Shown: positions 32,529-39,634 of the stretch, in pieces
How positions within the stretch are numbered: the first letter of the stretch is position 1
Layout: each line of letters begins with the position of its first letter
Assembly (NCBI GenBank): GCA_030612625.1
Contig: JAUWNN010000002.1
Coordinates: forward strand, 1 to 39,634
Source: Caldifarciminota bacterium
Lineage (GTDB): Bacteria; Hydrothermota; Tepidihabitantia; Tepidihabitantales; Tepidihabitantaceae
DNA length: 39,634 bases
Reading direction: 5' to 3'
Notes under the pieces: model-generated
What the model saw: only the letters and a program-made list of their open reading frames with translations
Database searches by the model: none
What the model was told of the DNA's origin: nothing
Program-made: the position numbers and the translations under genes

Positions 32529-33658
32529 AGGTTCTCCAGGAATGCCTCGACCCGGGTACGGAGTTGCTCCCGGTTCTCGGTCGAGTAGTTGCCGTCGATA
32601 TGAAGCATCGGGATACCGATTTCCTTGCGCAGCCGGACCGCCTCGAAGTTCCAAGGGTCACAGTAAAGCAGAGTCTTGTAGACCAGACCATGGACCCTGA
32701 ATTCCTCGACCCGGCGCTGGGCATTGGCATACACCTCATCATTGGGCCTCCGTGTCATGCACGGACTTCGCGTGAAGTAGAAGTTCGTGAGGTTGTCCAT
32801 CGCGTCACCCTCGGTGTTGCAATCGTCTGCGAACCAGCGGGTACCTTCACTCAAGAGGTCGGTGACGATGTCGGCCTTCTGCTCAATGGTTTCGACAAGC
32901 CACCGGTCCTGCTCAGCAACTTCACTGCCCCCGAGCATCAGTCTGGAGCGGTTGCTGCTTCGCGGCCTGCTTCCTGCTTTCAACTCCACATCTGCCGCGA
33001 ACTGCGCGAAGCGTTTGCCGTCCAGAATCGTTGCTAGTGTCACGAGGTTCAGGACATCGGATTCGGTGAGGGCAGGGCCGTCGTGCTTGCGCCGGTCGTC
33101 AAGTGTGCGCAGCAAACCCCGGACATGGTTGCTGCTTCTGACCTCCGGGGTGAGTCGTTCCCGCTCGAACTCCTGCCCGGTGAATGCCGCCAGTTCTGCT
33201 GCCAGCCACTCGAGCTGGCGCTTGAACTCAGTCAGCCGGTGCGGCAACGGCTCCGACGTGCGGGGCATGTATAGCTCGAACACCGGCAGATTGAAATAAC
33301 GATGGATCGATTCGGGCAGCCGGTGCAGCAGGTCGCAGGTATTCACCCCGACGATCGCATCCACCAGTGCGTACAACGAGTCAGCCGCACGCTCAGAGCG
33401 AGCCATGTCGAAGTTGCCCATTGTGCTCAGGCAGACCGGACAGGCGTCAGAACGCAGATAGCGCTCACCTCTGACCTCGGCATCGTACCCGCCTCGCATC
33501 AGGCGCACCGGAATCGCACCCGCGACCCGGATGATTTCCACTGGAGCATAGTATGAGAAGTAGCCGATAACCTTTATGCCGGCACGGCGGAAGTCTTGCA
33601 GTTCCGCGATCCGCTCGACACGGAATTCCTCTACCCGTTCTCTGGGAATCAGCGCCAT
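32525..33658 (-). CDS. 2-hydroxyacyl-CoA dehydratase-family subunit, small
   Basis: 377 residues. SDACPVCLSTMGNF, NTCDLLHRLPE and LLYCDPWNFEA are the three Cys positions expected for the subunit 4Fe-4S cluster, and GYFSYYAPVEIIRVAGAIPVR is the family N-terminal motif. The C-terminus ends IGIPMLHIDGNYSTENREQ. It overlaps the RACE gene end by 10 nt and the large subunit start by 4 nt. Most likely a heterodimer with the large subunit, or a DCCP-like reductase, served by the BadF-type activator. Confidence 0.87.
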   Translation of the reverse strand: MALIPRERVEEFRVERIAELQDFRRAGIKVIGYFSYYAPVEIIRVAGAIPVRLMRGGYDAEVRGERYLRSDACPVCLSTMGNFDMARSERAADSLYALVDAIVGVNTCDLLHRLPESIHRYFNLPVFELYMPRTSEPLPHRLTEFKRQLEWLAAELAAFTGQEFERERLTPEVRSSNHVRGLLRTLDDRRKHDGPALTESDVLNLVTLATILDGKRFAQFAADVELKAGSRPRSSNRSRLMLGGSEVAEQDRWLVETIEQKADIVTDLLSEGTRWFADDCNTEGDAMDNLTNFYFTRSPCMTRRPNDEVYANAQRRVEEFRVHGLVYKTLLYCDPWNFEAVRLRKEIGIPMLHIDGNYSTENREQLRTRVEAFLENL

Positions 33659-35058
33659 TCAGCCAGTCTCATGGATTCAACGAATGCGTCCTCGAAGTCA
33701 CTGTGACTGCTCAGTACAACCTCGCGGCAAATGCCGGCGACCTGCTCGGCTTCAATCCTCTTGCTGCGGTCAAGACTGGCAAGGACTGCGCCACGCAGGG
33801 CAAGGTTGGAATGCCGGCGGACTGAGTTCAGCGGAACTTCAGGCAGGAGCCCGATCCGGACAGCGGCCTGTGGGTCAATCGCAGCTCCGAACTTACCGGT
33901 CAGGTAGACCCTTCCAATGTCTGCCGGCCGCTTCCCGGCAGAAACGAGCAGGAGTTTGATACCGGAGGCAAGAGCGGCCTTGGCGAGCTGGACCTCACGG
34001 ATGTCAGCCTGGGACAGGTAGACTTCCCGTGCAGAGCTGTGAGCGAGGACCAGCCTTTCCCCGCTGCTGATGCGGCCGTCAGGCCGCAGCCGTCCCGATT
34101 CAAGAGCAGCCGACACTGCGGACAGAACTCCTGAGCCGCATATCGATTGGGCCGGCCTATTCCCGATTGTCTCCACCTGAAATCCGTTTCGGGCAGGTCG
34201 GACGGTGCGCACTGCGCCCGGGCAGGCAAGGGAACCGCATTCCAATGTCGCGCCCTCGAACGCCGGCCCGGCCGCCGTCGAACAGACGAGAATCCTCTCG
34301 CGGTTCCCAAACACCACCTCGCCGTTGGTACCGGCATCGACCAGCAGGCCCAGACCGCGGGCCCGGTGGATGCCCGATGCCAGGATTGCAGCGGTGCAGT
34401 CCGCTCCCACGAAACTGCCGAGCAGAGGCGGCACCCGGACTCGGAGCGAAGGCTGCAGCGCGGTCCGGCCCGACACCGCCCGGCCCAGCGGGACCCGTGA
34501 GCGGTATGGGTACCTCCCGAGCCCGGCCGGGCTCAGACCGAGCAGGAAGTGAACCATGGTCGTGTTGCCGACCACGACAGCGGCGCGGCGGCGCGAAACC
34601 CCGGCGCGACGCATGAACTCGAGTACCGGTTCGAGCGCCCGGACCCGCCGCACCTGCCGGGCTCGGGAAATCCTCGTCATCACGTCGGAGCCGAACACCA
34701 CCTGCGGGTTAAGTACATCGCGGCGGCTTCGCACCCGACGCCGTTTGAGATCGACCGCAGCCATCGAGATGGTCGTCGTGCCGAAATCAACCGCCAGGAC
34801 CAGGTCGGGGTCGACCCTGCGGGGTTCGATGCTCGGTCGTCTGGTAGCCGGGGATTCTCCAAGCTCGACCCGCACGGCTCCTTCGGGAATGAACTGACAG
34901 GCAAGCACGTACCGGGACCCGGACCCATCACGCACCCTGACCCGGCATTTGCCGCACATCCCATGCCCGCCGCAGTCGGACCGGACCGCTACCCCCTGCT
35001 GCCGCAGCAACGCAAGCAGGCTGCGCCTGCCGTGGGGCTTGACCTCGTTCGTTGTCAT
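33649..35058 (-). CDS. RACE-type ASKHA ferredoxin (corrinoid reductive activator)
   Basis: 469 residues. The N-terminal 2Fe-2S ferredoxin domain has SDCGGHGMCGKC and LACQF. The C-terminal DUF4445/ASKHA part has AVDFGTTTISMAAVDL, VGNTTMVHFLLGL, LVDAGTNGEVV and SICGSGVLSA. These proteins use ATP to return inactive Co(II) corrinoid to Co(I) in methyltransferase systems (RamA/RACE functional class). The start at 35058 is 7 nt after the UroD-like stop; ATG 35080-35082 would add eight residues and overlap that gene. Arg content is high compared with neighbours. The linker between the ferredoxin and ASKHA parts is short for the family. Confidence 0.9.
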   Translation of the reverse strand: MTTNEVKPHGRRSLLALLRQQGVAVRSDCGGHGMCGKCRVRVRDGSGSRYVLACQFIPEGAVRVELGESPATRRPSIEPRRVDPDLVLAVDFGTTTISMAAVDLKRRRVRSRRDVLNPQVVFGSDVMTRISRARQVRRVRALEPVLEFMRRAGVSRRRAAVVVGNTTMVHFLLGLSPAGLGRYPYRSRVPLGRAVSGRTALQPSLRVRVPPLLGSFVGADCTAAILASGIHRARGLGLLVDAGTNGEVVFGNRERILVCSTAAGPAFEGATLECGSLACPGAVRTVRPARNGFQVETIGNRPAQSICGSGVLSAVSAALESGRLRPDGRISSGERLVLAHSSAREVYLSQADIREVQLAKAALASGIKLLLVSAGKRPADIGRVYLTGKFGAAIDPQAAVRIGLLPEVPLNSVRRHSNLALRGAVLASLDRSKRIEAEQVAGICREVVLSSHSDFEDAFVESMRLAEWR

Positions 35059-35065
35059 CCGGGAA

Positions 35066-36058
35066 TCAACTTCGGGCGGCATCGACGATCGCCTGAACGT
35101 TCTCGGGCGGTGAGCCGGCCGGGACATCGCAGGCGGTAGACAGGATGAACCTCGGTCCGGCGTCGGCCAGGCACTGCCGCGCCGCCTCCCCGACCTCGCC
35201 AGGTGTGCCGCCTTGCACGAGTTGCGTCGAGACATTCCCCATCAGGATGACTTCCGGACCCAGCCTCCGGCGGGCCTCGGCGAGGTCGATATCGTCCACG
35301 CTCAGTACATCCGCGCCGGTAGCGGCCATGTCGGTGATGATGTCCATCGCGTCGCCGCAGATGTGAAGACCGGCCCAGCACCCGTGGGCGTGAATCTCAT
35401 CCACCAGCCTGGCCAGGTACGGAAGGGCAAGGTCACGGAAAACCTGCGGACTGATGAGCGATCCCGACGCCACCGGGTCGCCGATGAACGGGATGCCCCC
35501 GGCCCGGACGATTGCCGCGATGTATCGGGTCTGGTTCGCGTGCGCCAGGTCGAGATACCGACGAACTGTACCAGGTTCATCCAGGACCGCGCCCAGGAAT
35601 CGTTCCATGCCGGCCAGAAAGGAGGCGAGCGTGAACGTACCCTTGATCGACGTCACGAGCGGCACCCTGTCGCCGAGCAACTCCTTGAGCATCCGCGTCG
35701 CCGCCAGCATCATCGGCAGCCGTCCGTCGCATTCGGGGTCAGCCGACTGCAGGCCGGCGTCGTCCGGCGGCTCGACCAGGAACGCGTTGTCGTTCTCCTG
35801 GAACTCGACCACGGCCCCCATCGCCTCGGCCTCGACCACGGTATCGGCAAAAACCATAACCATGTCGTACCGATATCGCTGCCAGGCGGCATGCAGAACC
35901 CGGGCCAGCGTTTCCGCATCGGTCGCCGCCTCGCCCACTTTGACTCTCGCCAGCCGGGCCGCGTGGTCCGCGACAACCATCGGGAACACAACCCGGTCTT
36001 CAGGCGGATTTCCGGCCAGGAGTGCGGCCACTCTGGCTGAAGCCGGTTCCACGGTCAA
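35066..36058 (-). CDS. UroD-like corrinoid methyltransferase A
   Basis: 330 residues; TTG at 36056-36058 overlaps the corrinoid gene stop, and a GTG two codons later is an alternative. Zinc-ligand motifs LHICGDAMD and STACDVP, and GDPVASGSLISPQVF as in methyltransferase B. Directly after the corrinoid protein gene, it is the best candidate for the substrate-side (MT1) enzyme, in the manner of CmuA or MtbA relatives. Its sequence differs clearly from B, so the two are not a recent duplication. Confidence 0.88.
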   Translation of the reverse strand: MTVEPASARVAALLAGNPPEDRVVFPMVVADHAARLARVKVGEAATDAETLARVLHAAWQRYRYDMVMVFADTVVEAEAMGAVVEFQENDNAFLVEPPDDAGLQSADPECDGRLPMMLAATRMLKELLGDRVPLVTSIKGTFTLASFLAGMERFLGAVLDEPGTVRRYLDLAHANQTRYIAAIVRAGGIPFIGDPVASGSLISPQVFRDLALPYLARLVDEIHAHGCWAGLHICGDAMDIITDMAATGADVLSVDDIDLAEARRRLGPEVILMGNVSTQLVQGGTPGEVGEAARQCLADAGPRFILSTACDVPAGSPPENVQAIVDAARS

Positions 36059-36699
36059 CTCGCGCTGAGCAGTTCTTCAATTGCCTGGACCGCAGAATGT
36101 GCGTTTGGAGCCCAGGTATCGGCACCGATTCTCTCGGCAAACATGGCGTTGACCGGCGCGCCGCCGATCACCACCCTTGTCTGCGGTCTCAACCCCCTGC
36201 GGTCAAGCGCCTTCACCACATCGGCCATTCTCGGCATGGTGGTGGTCATCAGCGAAGAGATGCCCACCAGCTCCACTCCCTGGTCAGCCGCGCGCACAAA
36301 CTCCGCAACCGGCACATTCCTGCCCAGATCCACAACCTCAAAGCCTGCCGCCTCCACCATCACCTTCACGATATTCTTACCAATGTCATGGATGTCACCC
36401 CTGACTACACCCAGGGCAACCCTGCCCTTTCGCTTCGGCTCATCTCCCAGCGCCTGGCGCAGGATGTCGAACCCGGCATACATCGCCTTTGAAGCCAGAA
36501 GCACTTCGGGCACGAAGTATACCTTGGAAGCGTATTTCTCACCAACCAGCCTCATCCCCGCAGCCAGACCCTCGGTGATGGCCTTGTCCGGAGACAGCTT
36601 GCGCTCAAGCACCTGCCGGGCCAGGTTCGCTACCCGGTCCGGTTTCATGGCTGCAACCGCTTCGGCCAGCAATGCGAACAGGTCTCCGGGGTCAGTCAT
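36055..36699 (-). CDS. Corrinoid (B12-binding) protein, MtaC/MtbC type
   Basis: 214 residues. An N-terminal four-helix cap (LARQVLERKLSPDKAITEGL, then EKYASKVYFVPEVLLASKAM) is followed by a Rossmann-like B12 domain with the lower-axial His motif RGDIHDIGKNIV, SSLMTTTMPRM and VVIGGAPVN. It carries the methyl group on cobalt between methyltransferases. ATG 36697-36699. It is separated from the SAM methyltransferase gene by 81 nt containing a strong hairpin; the following genes all overlap. Confidence 0.95.
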   Translation of the reverse strand: MTDPGDLFALLAEAVAAMKPDRVANLARQVLERKLSPDKAITEGLAAGMRLVGEKYASKVYFVPEVLLASKAMYAGFDILRQALGDEPKRKGRVALGVVRGDIHDIGKNIVKVMVEAAGFEVVDLGRNVPVAEFVRAADQGVELVGISSLMTTTMPRMADVVKALDRRGLRPQTRVVIGGAPVNAMFAERIGADTWAPNAHSAVQAIEELLSAS

Positions 36700-36734
36700 G
36701 TCTCCCGTTCCGTGCGGGTGCGCGATACCGGGAC

Positions 36735-36767
36735 CGGAAGGCGGGCGCAGTCGAAGAGCGCCCGCCT
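36735..36767 (-). promoter_or_regulatory. Intercistronic hairpin in the corrinoid operon
   Basis: A 12-bp perfect stem (GAAGGCGGGCGC / GCGCCCGCCTTC) with a 9-nt loop, between the SAM methyltransferase stop and the corrinoid protein start. No T-run follows. It may protect the first cistron's 3' end or set relative expression. Confidence 0.55.
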
Positions 36768-36780
36768 TCTACGGCTCGGC

Positions 36781-37572
36781 TTACTTCTGGGCGATGTAGA
36801 ATCCGCGTCCGACCTTGTGAGCATGGGCTGCGTCGCGCCACATGTTGACCAGGTTGGTAGCAAACCCGAACAACTCCTCGCCGAAGTTCTCGATGATGGT
36901 CGGTTTCAGTTCAACCTCGACCTTCTGCTTGTAAGCGTCGAAGCACTTCGCGTAGTCCTCGGTCTGGTCCTTGGCGTCCAGTATCTTGAATCCCGCCTTC
37001 TTGAGCGCCTCCTGCCAGCCTTGGAAAGTCTCCATGTGTGGGAAAGACATCGACTCGTACAGCTTGGCGAGCAGGTCCTCCTCGACCTCGCCGGTGATGA
37101 TCCAGTCCGTGAACCCGAGCTTGCCGCCCGGCTTCAGGACCCGGAAGCACTCACGGGCCAGAAGGTACTTGTCGGTGACATAGCACCAGGCGTCCTGGCC
37201 CCAGACGATGTCGAAGGTGTCCTTCTTGAAGGGCATGTCCATCGCGTTGCCTTCGACAAAGGTGATGAGGTTGTCGAGGCCCGCATCCTTGGTGCGCTGG
37301 ATTGCCTTTTCGAGCATCGTCTTGGTGAAGTCAAGGCCAGTGACTTTGACCCTGTACTTCTTGGCGATGTGACGGGCCGGCGCGCCCAGGGCGCTGCACA
37401 CATCAAGCACGTGCATGCCGGGTTTGAGGCCGACCGCCATTGCCAGCGCGTCGGTTGCTTCCTCGCGGCCGGAGTGAATCTGCTCGGACATCACCGCTTC
37501 CCAGAGCAGTCCGCCGGGTCCGTCGTACACCTCCTGGACGTCCTTCATCGTATAGTCGTACCGCTTTGGCAT
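36781..37572 (-). CDS. Class I SAM-dependent methyltransferase
   Basis: 263 residues, ATG 37570-37572 behind CAGGAGGTAG. Motif I is VLDVCSALGAPARHIA, then KVTGLDFTKTMLEKA, a DxxD-like VEGNAMDMPFKKDTFDIVWG and LKPGGKLGFTDW. The N-terminal segment and the Ser-Ala-Leu-Gly-Ala-Pro variant of motif I resemble glycine/sarcosine and related small-molecule N-methyltransferases. It is first in the corrinoid operon behind the conserved leader RNA. Either it makes a methylated compound used by the corrinoid system or it uses SAM in the opposite direction; the sequence does not decide. Confidence 0.85.
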   Translation of the reverse strand: MPKRYDYTMKDVQEVYDGPGGLLWEAVMSEQIHSGREEATDALAMAVGLKPGMHVLDVCSALGAPARHIAKKYRVKVTGLDFTKTMLEKAIQRTKDAGLDNLITFVEGNAMDMPFKKDTFDIVWGQDAWCYVTDKYLLARECFRVLKPGGKLGFTDWIITGEVEEDLLAKLYESMSFPHMETFQGWQEALKKAGFKILDAKDQTEDYAKCFDAYKQKVEVELKPTIIENFGEELFGFATNLVNMWRDAAHAHKVGRGFYIAQK

Positions 37573-37687
37573 TCTACCTCCTGTGTTTTGGGTTTTGTGT
37601 TGGCAGGCCGGCAGCGCCCCCGCGGGACCGACCATCCTTGTCCGTGGCGAGCATCCGCCCGCCGGTTGTTCTTACTGAGAAAGGATC

Positions 37688-37898
37688 GGGGCGACCGCCC
37701 CGGCACAAGGCGCTCATGTCACGCACCTCGCCGGGGACATGAAACCGCCAAGGCCGCCAAGTACGGACAGACAAAAACCGGGCCCTGATTTCAGGCCCGA
37801 CAATCTTCTCTTCTTGGCGCTCTTGGCGGTTGTTGGAAGGTCAGCTACGGGCAAACTGCCCGGAAAGTATCGGCTCAAGTCCGACACCTCCCGGTCAG
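37688..37898 (-). ncRNA. Conserved leader RNA, copy upstream of the corrinoid operon
   Basis: Block B at 37813-37898 and block A at 37688-37736, the same order and sizes as at 28859-29096. One of the two block-B differences turns a G-U into a G-C pair in the outer helix (CUUUCC to CCUUCC), keeping the fold. Between the blocks lies a different inverted repeat (19-nt arms 37743-37761 and 37813-37831; the right arm lies inside the end of block B). Block A again offers CCCCGGC/GCCGGGG against GGGGC/GCCCC. The distance from block A to the ATG at 37572 is 115 nt, longer than the 48 nt of the other copy. Confidence 0.6.
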
Positions 37899-37929
37899 GC
37901 AGACCGCATATGTTCTCAGCACTATGCCG

Positions 37930-37957
37930 AGTCTAGTCGAGAAAGAGCTAGAGTCAA
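37930..37957 (-). promoter_or_regulatory. Promoter of the corrinoid operon
   Basis: Minus strand: TTGACT (37952-37957), 16-nt spacer, TAGACT (37930-37935). It shares only the consensus hexamers with the ABC operon promoter, yet block B begins 31 nt after the -10 box in both. Confidence 0.65.
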
Positions 37958-38064
37958 GCGTGTCAGTGCAATTCTTTATTCACCCCTGACAACTGACAAC
38001 GGTGTCAGACTTGAATTGACTGTCCTTGCCCCGGGCCGAGACTGACAACAACCATCGAATGTAG

Positions 38065-38448
38065 CCCTGGGTAAAGCACCTTGTCAAATACCGAACCGGA
38101 CGCCTGGGCAAGTAACCAGCAAAGCGCATCCGCGGTCTGATTGGCAAACGCCTTGATAGGCCGCGGCGCAAACAGCAGAAGGAACTGCAAGGCAGGCAGC
38201 AGGGAAAACGGCATGGCAAACGGCCCTGAAAACAGCCTGGCAAACTGCGGGGAAAGCCGCAGAATGGGCAGCAGACGAAGCGGCCGGTGAAGCGGCAAAG
38301 CAAGCAACTCAAGCAACCCCTGAACGAACAACCGATGAAACGGGATGCAGAACTGCCTGGATTGCGGCTTTCACGACGGTCAGGAAAGCGACTCAGAAAG
38401 CCATTCTACAAACGATTTGAGGGACTATCCAGGAGACGACCCCTATGT
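38065..38448. repeat. Degenerate 12-bp tandem array 3
   Basis: Thirty-two 12-mers with no indel; C is kept at position 1 in 30 of 32, with GC common at 3-4 and A-rich positions 9-12 (CGGCATGGCAAA, CAGCCTGGCAAA, CTGCGGGGAAAG). The frame in register with the repeat has two stops and a Gly-Lys pattern; no frame looks genic. Around it, 37973-38064 and 38449-38904 show nothing I can support; a small palindrome ctaca-gtat-tgtag lies near 38550. Confidence 0.8.
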
Positions 38449-38904
38449 GTTGGTTCTGAGCCCCCATTTCTTCAGCTAAGTCCATAAATACCAGGACTTT
38501 CCGCCTGTTAGAAGGACATACCAGAAACCCAGAACCAGGGTTGATTCCAATCTACAGTATTGTAGACTGAAACATAAGGGAGCAAACAGGGTAGCGACTG
38601 TTTCACGCCTTGGTGCCGCTTGCCAGAAAACCCTTTGTTTGTTCTAATTACCCATGCGTATGAAAACGATGCGGCTTGAGAAACCAGCACTGGGCGCGCG
38701 GTCGACCGGCCCGGAGCCGCAGTTGGCGGTCCTGGGGATGGCCAGACAGCGGTCACCGGATAGGCCCGGATTTCTTATCATCGGATGTCCGCCGTATCGA
38801 CGATATGGCGTGAGGCCAGCTGGGCCGCAGACACCTCGGGCCAAACCGGGTATTCAGCCTAACCAACGTTGCTACGCTACTTAACCCAGCAAGACCACTT
38901 GAAG

Positions 38905-39144
38905 GGGGGCCATCCGGGGGGCAGCCCCGGGGATAACCCCGGGTATGCCCCTGGGTATGGCGATCCTGGCGGCCAGGATGACGGTTACCCAGGTCATTAT
39001 CCAGGTAACCAGGGCAGTGATTATCCGGGTGACCAGGCTGGCGGCTATCCAGGTGGTACGGGTAGCTATACAGGTGGTTATCCCGGTGGCGGCTGCCTTG
39101 GCCGCCATCCCAGCCACCCTCCGGGCCACTCAGGGAAGCCGGTA
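38905..39144 (+). repeat. 12-bp array 4, encoding a Gly-Tyr-Pro-Gly-type repeat
   Basis: About 20 units around CCAGGTGGCTAT. Unlike the other arrays its register slips by 3 or 6 bases but never by other amounts, and a plus-strand frame (38869-39384) reads GYPGHYPGNQGSDYPGD and similar. That frame could be a low-complexity protein, but the ATG lacks a ribosome site and the C-terminal half resembles nothing known. I therefore list it as a repeat with a possible coding role. Nothing else in 39145-39478 is supported. Confidence 0.6.
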
Positions 39145-39478
39145 CCCCCCTGGGGTGCGGGAGTCCGGAAGGTAGTCGGCCTGTTCTTCACACTGACCTT
39201 TGGCCCGGCCAAGTCCCCGGCCGCATCACCCCGCCGCCGACCCGGCATTGAAGGAGTCAAGAAAGCAGAGCAGGAGAAGCTGAATGTGCAGGAGATAAGT
39301 AATGTGTCGCCGAAACTCCCCGTCCGGCTTCGACCTGAATTCTGTCCCATTGAATCGCTGGGGGTAGTAAGACGACGCTGTTGAAAGAGACCGGTGACCG
39401 ACGCTACCCAACTGTGCGGTACCGCAGAATGAAACCAACTAGGTGATGAACCAGAACCCTTCCGTCAGTATGCAGTAA

Positions 39479-39634
39479 TCATTCTGTGGGTTTCCAAACA
39501 TACCTGCCCATCTTGTCGATATAGCCCCACTTGTCGCCGACCTTTACGGCTGCCAGCCCTCCTCAGGAAAAGCCATAGGCCTCACCGAACTGAGGCTTGC
39601 AAACGTAATAAACTGTGCTGTCGATATATCTCAA
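39479..39634 (-). pseudogene. C-terminal fragment of a WG-repeat protein, interrupted by TGA
   Basis: The window edge cuts the gene. Reading inward: STVYYVCKPQFGEAYGFS, then TGA (39563-39565), then GGLAAVKVGDKWGYIDKMG ending in KPTE before the stop at 39479-39481. This is the WG (KWG) repeat pattern, in which F-S-E-G-L-A is expected at the TGA. The interruption with three extra bases suggests a decayed gene. Sec at this place is possible in this organism but has no family support. Confidence 0.6.

Noticed and set aside
38654-38884. Open frames on both strands in the last gene-poor region
   Set aside because: No ribosome sites, Arg/Gly/Pro-biased composition on both strands, no recognisable family.

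Overview
This window is gene-dense, high-GC bacterial DNA with no rRNA or tRNA that I can see. Several secreted proteins end in the same FlgD-like Ig/sorting-type tail (an Asn-Pro-Phe or Asn-Pro-Val start, a Gly-Arg-x-Val-Arg-x-Leu core and a Gly-Val-Tyr-Phe end). Others are VCBS/FG-GAP propeller proteins, and there is a histidine kinase whose sensor part is itself propeller-like. Together with anaerobic corrinoid, 2-hydroxyacyl-CoA dehydratase-type and selenium genes, this suggests an uncultured anaerobe of the FCB / candidate division WOR-3 kind. That placement is inference from gene style only.

Layout. 1-764 is intergenic: a degenerate 12-bp repeat array and REP-like debris. 765-6303 holds a propeller histidine kinase, an NtrC-type sigma54 activator and, behind a sigma54-like promoter, a secreted repeat protein. 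6434-7896 has two small DUF4258-type toxin-antitoxin modules, a duplicated control region and a broken sorting-domain tail. 8137-8436 is a second 12-bp array. 9127-10759 is recX-recA. 10836-15380 (minus) carries two secreted sorting-tail proteins, a stand-alone ThiE-associated helical domain and an uncharacterised protein. 15564-16496 is a CDF metal exporter. 16622-20061 (plus) is an ArsR-controlled redox/permease operon: arsR, ccdA, a thioredoxin-like lipoprotein, an UPF0718/ArsP-type permease, a ferredoxin-like protein and a mini-thioredoxin.

20091-29155 (minus) reads as one long transcription unit. From its promoter it runs: ABC importer (binding protein, permease, ATPase), beta-barrel protein, ferredoxin-thioredoxin reductase-like protein, flavin/PPOX-like protein, a Cys-rich mini-protein, a 37-residue membrane peptide, a thioredoxin-like lipoprotein, a secreted protein with an in-frame UGA, then DUF3343, YedF and SelD. 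SelD itself contains an in-frame UGA with a clear bacterial SECIS hairpin, so the cell decodes UGA as selenocysteine. The in-frame UGA of the secreted protein upstream is then a good candidate for a new exported selenoprotein.

29235-37957 (minus) is a tightly overlapped operon: SAM methyltransferase, corrinoid protein, UroD-like methyltransferase, RACE-type ferredoxin, two 2-hydroxyacyl-CoA dehydratase-family subunits, a second UroD-like methyltransferase and a BadF/HgdC-type ATPase activator. It and the ABC/selenium operon begin with the same leader RNA: an 86-nt element (84 of 86 identical) starting exactly 31 nt after the -10 box in both, followed by a second conserved GC-rich block. The promoters themselves differ. 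This pairs the two operons as a probable regulon under an unrecognised riboswitch-like RNA. I consider it the best candidate for something undescribed here.

37973-39634 has no convincing intact gene: two further 12-bp arrays and the tail of a WG-repeat protein. Promoters in this window share TTGACW-N16/17-TANNNT, and in six cases the start codon lies only 6-9 nt past the -10 box, so those mRNAs would be leaderless.
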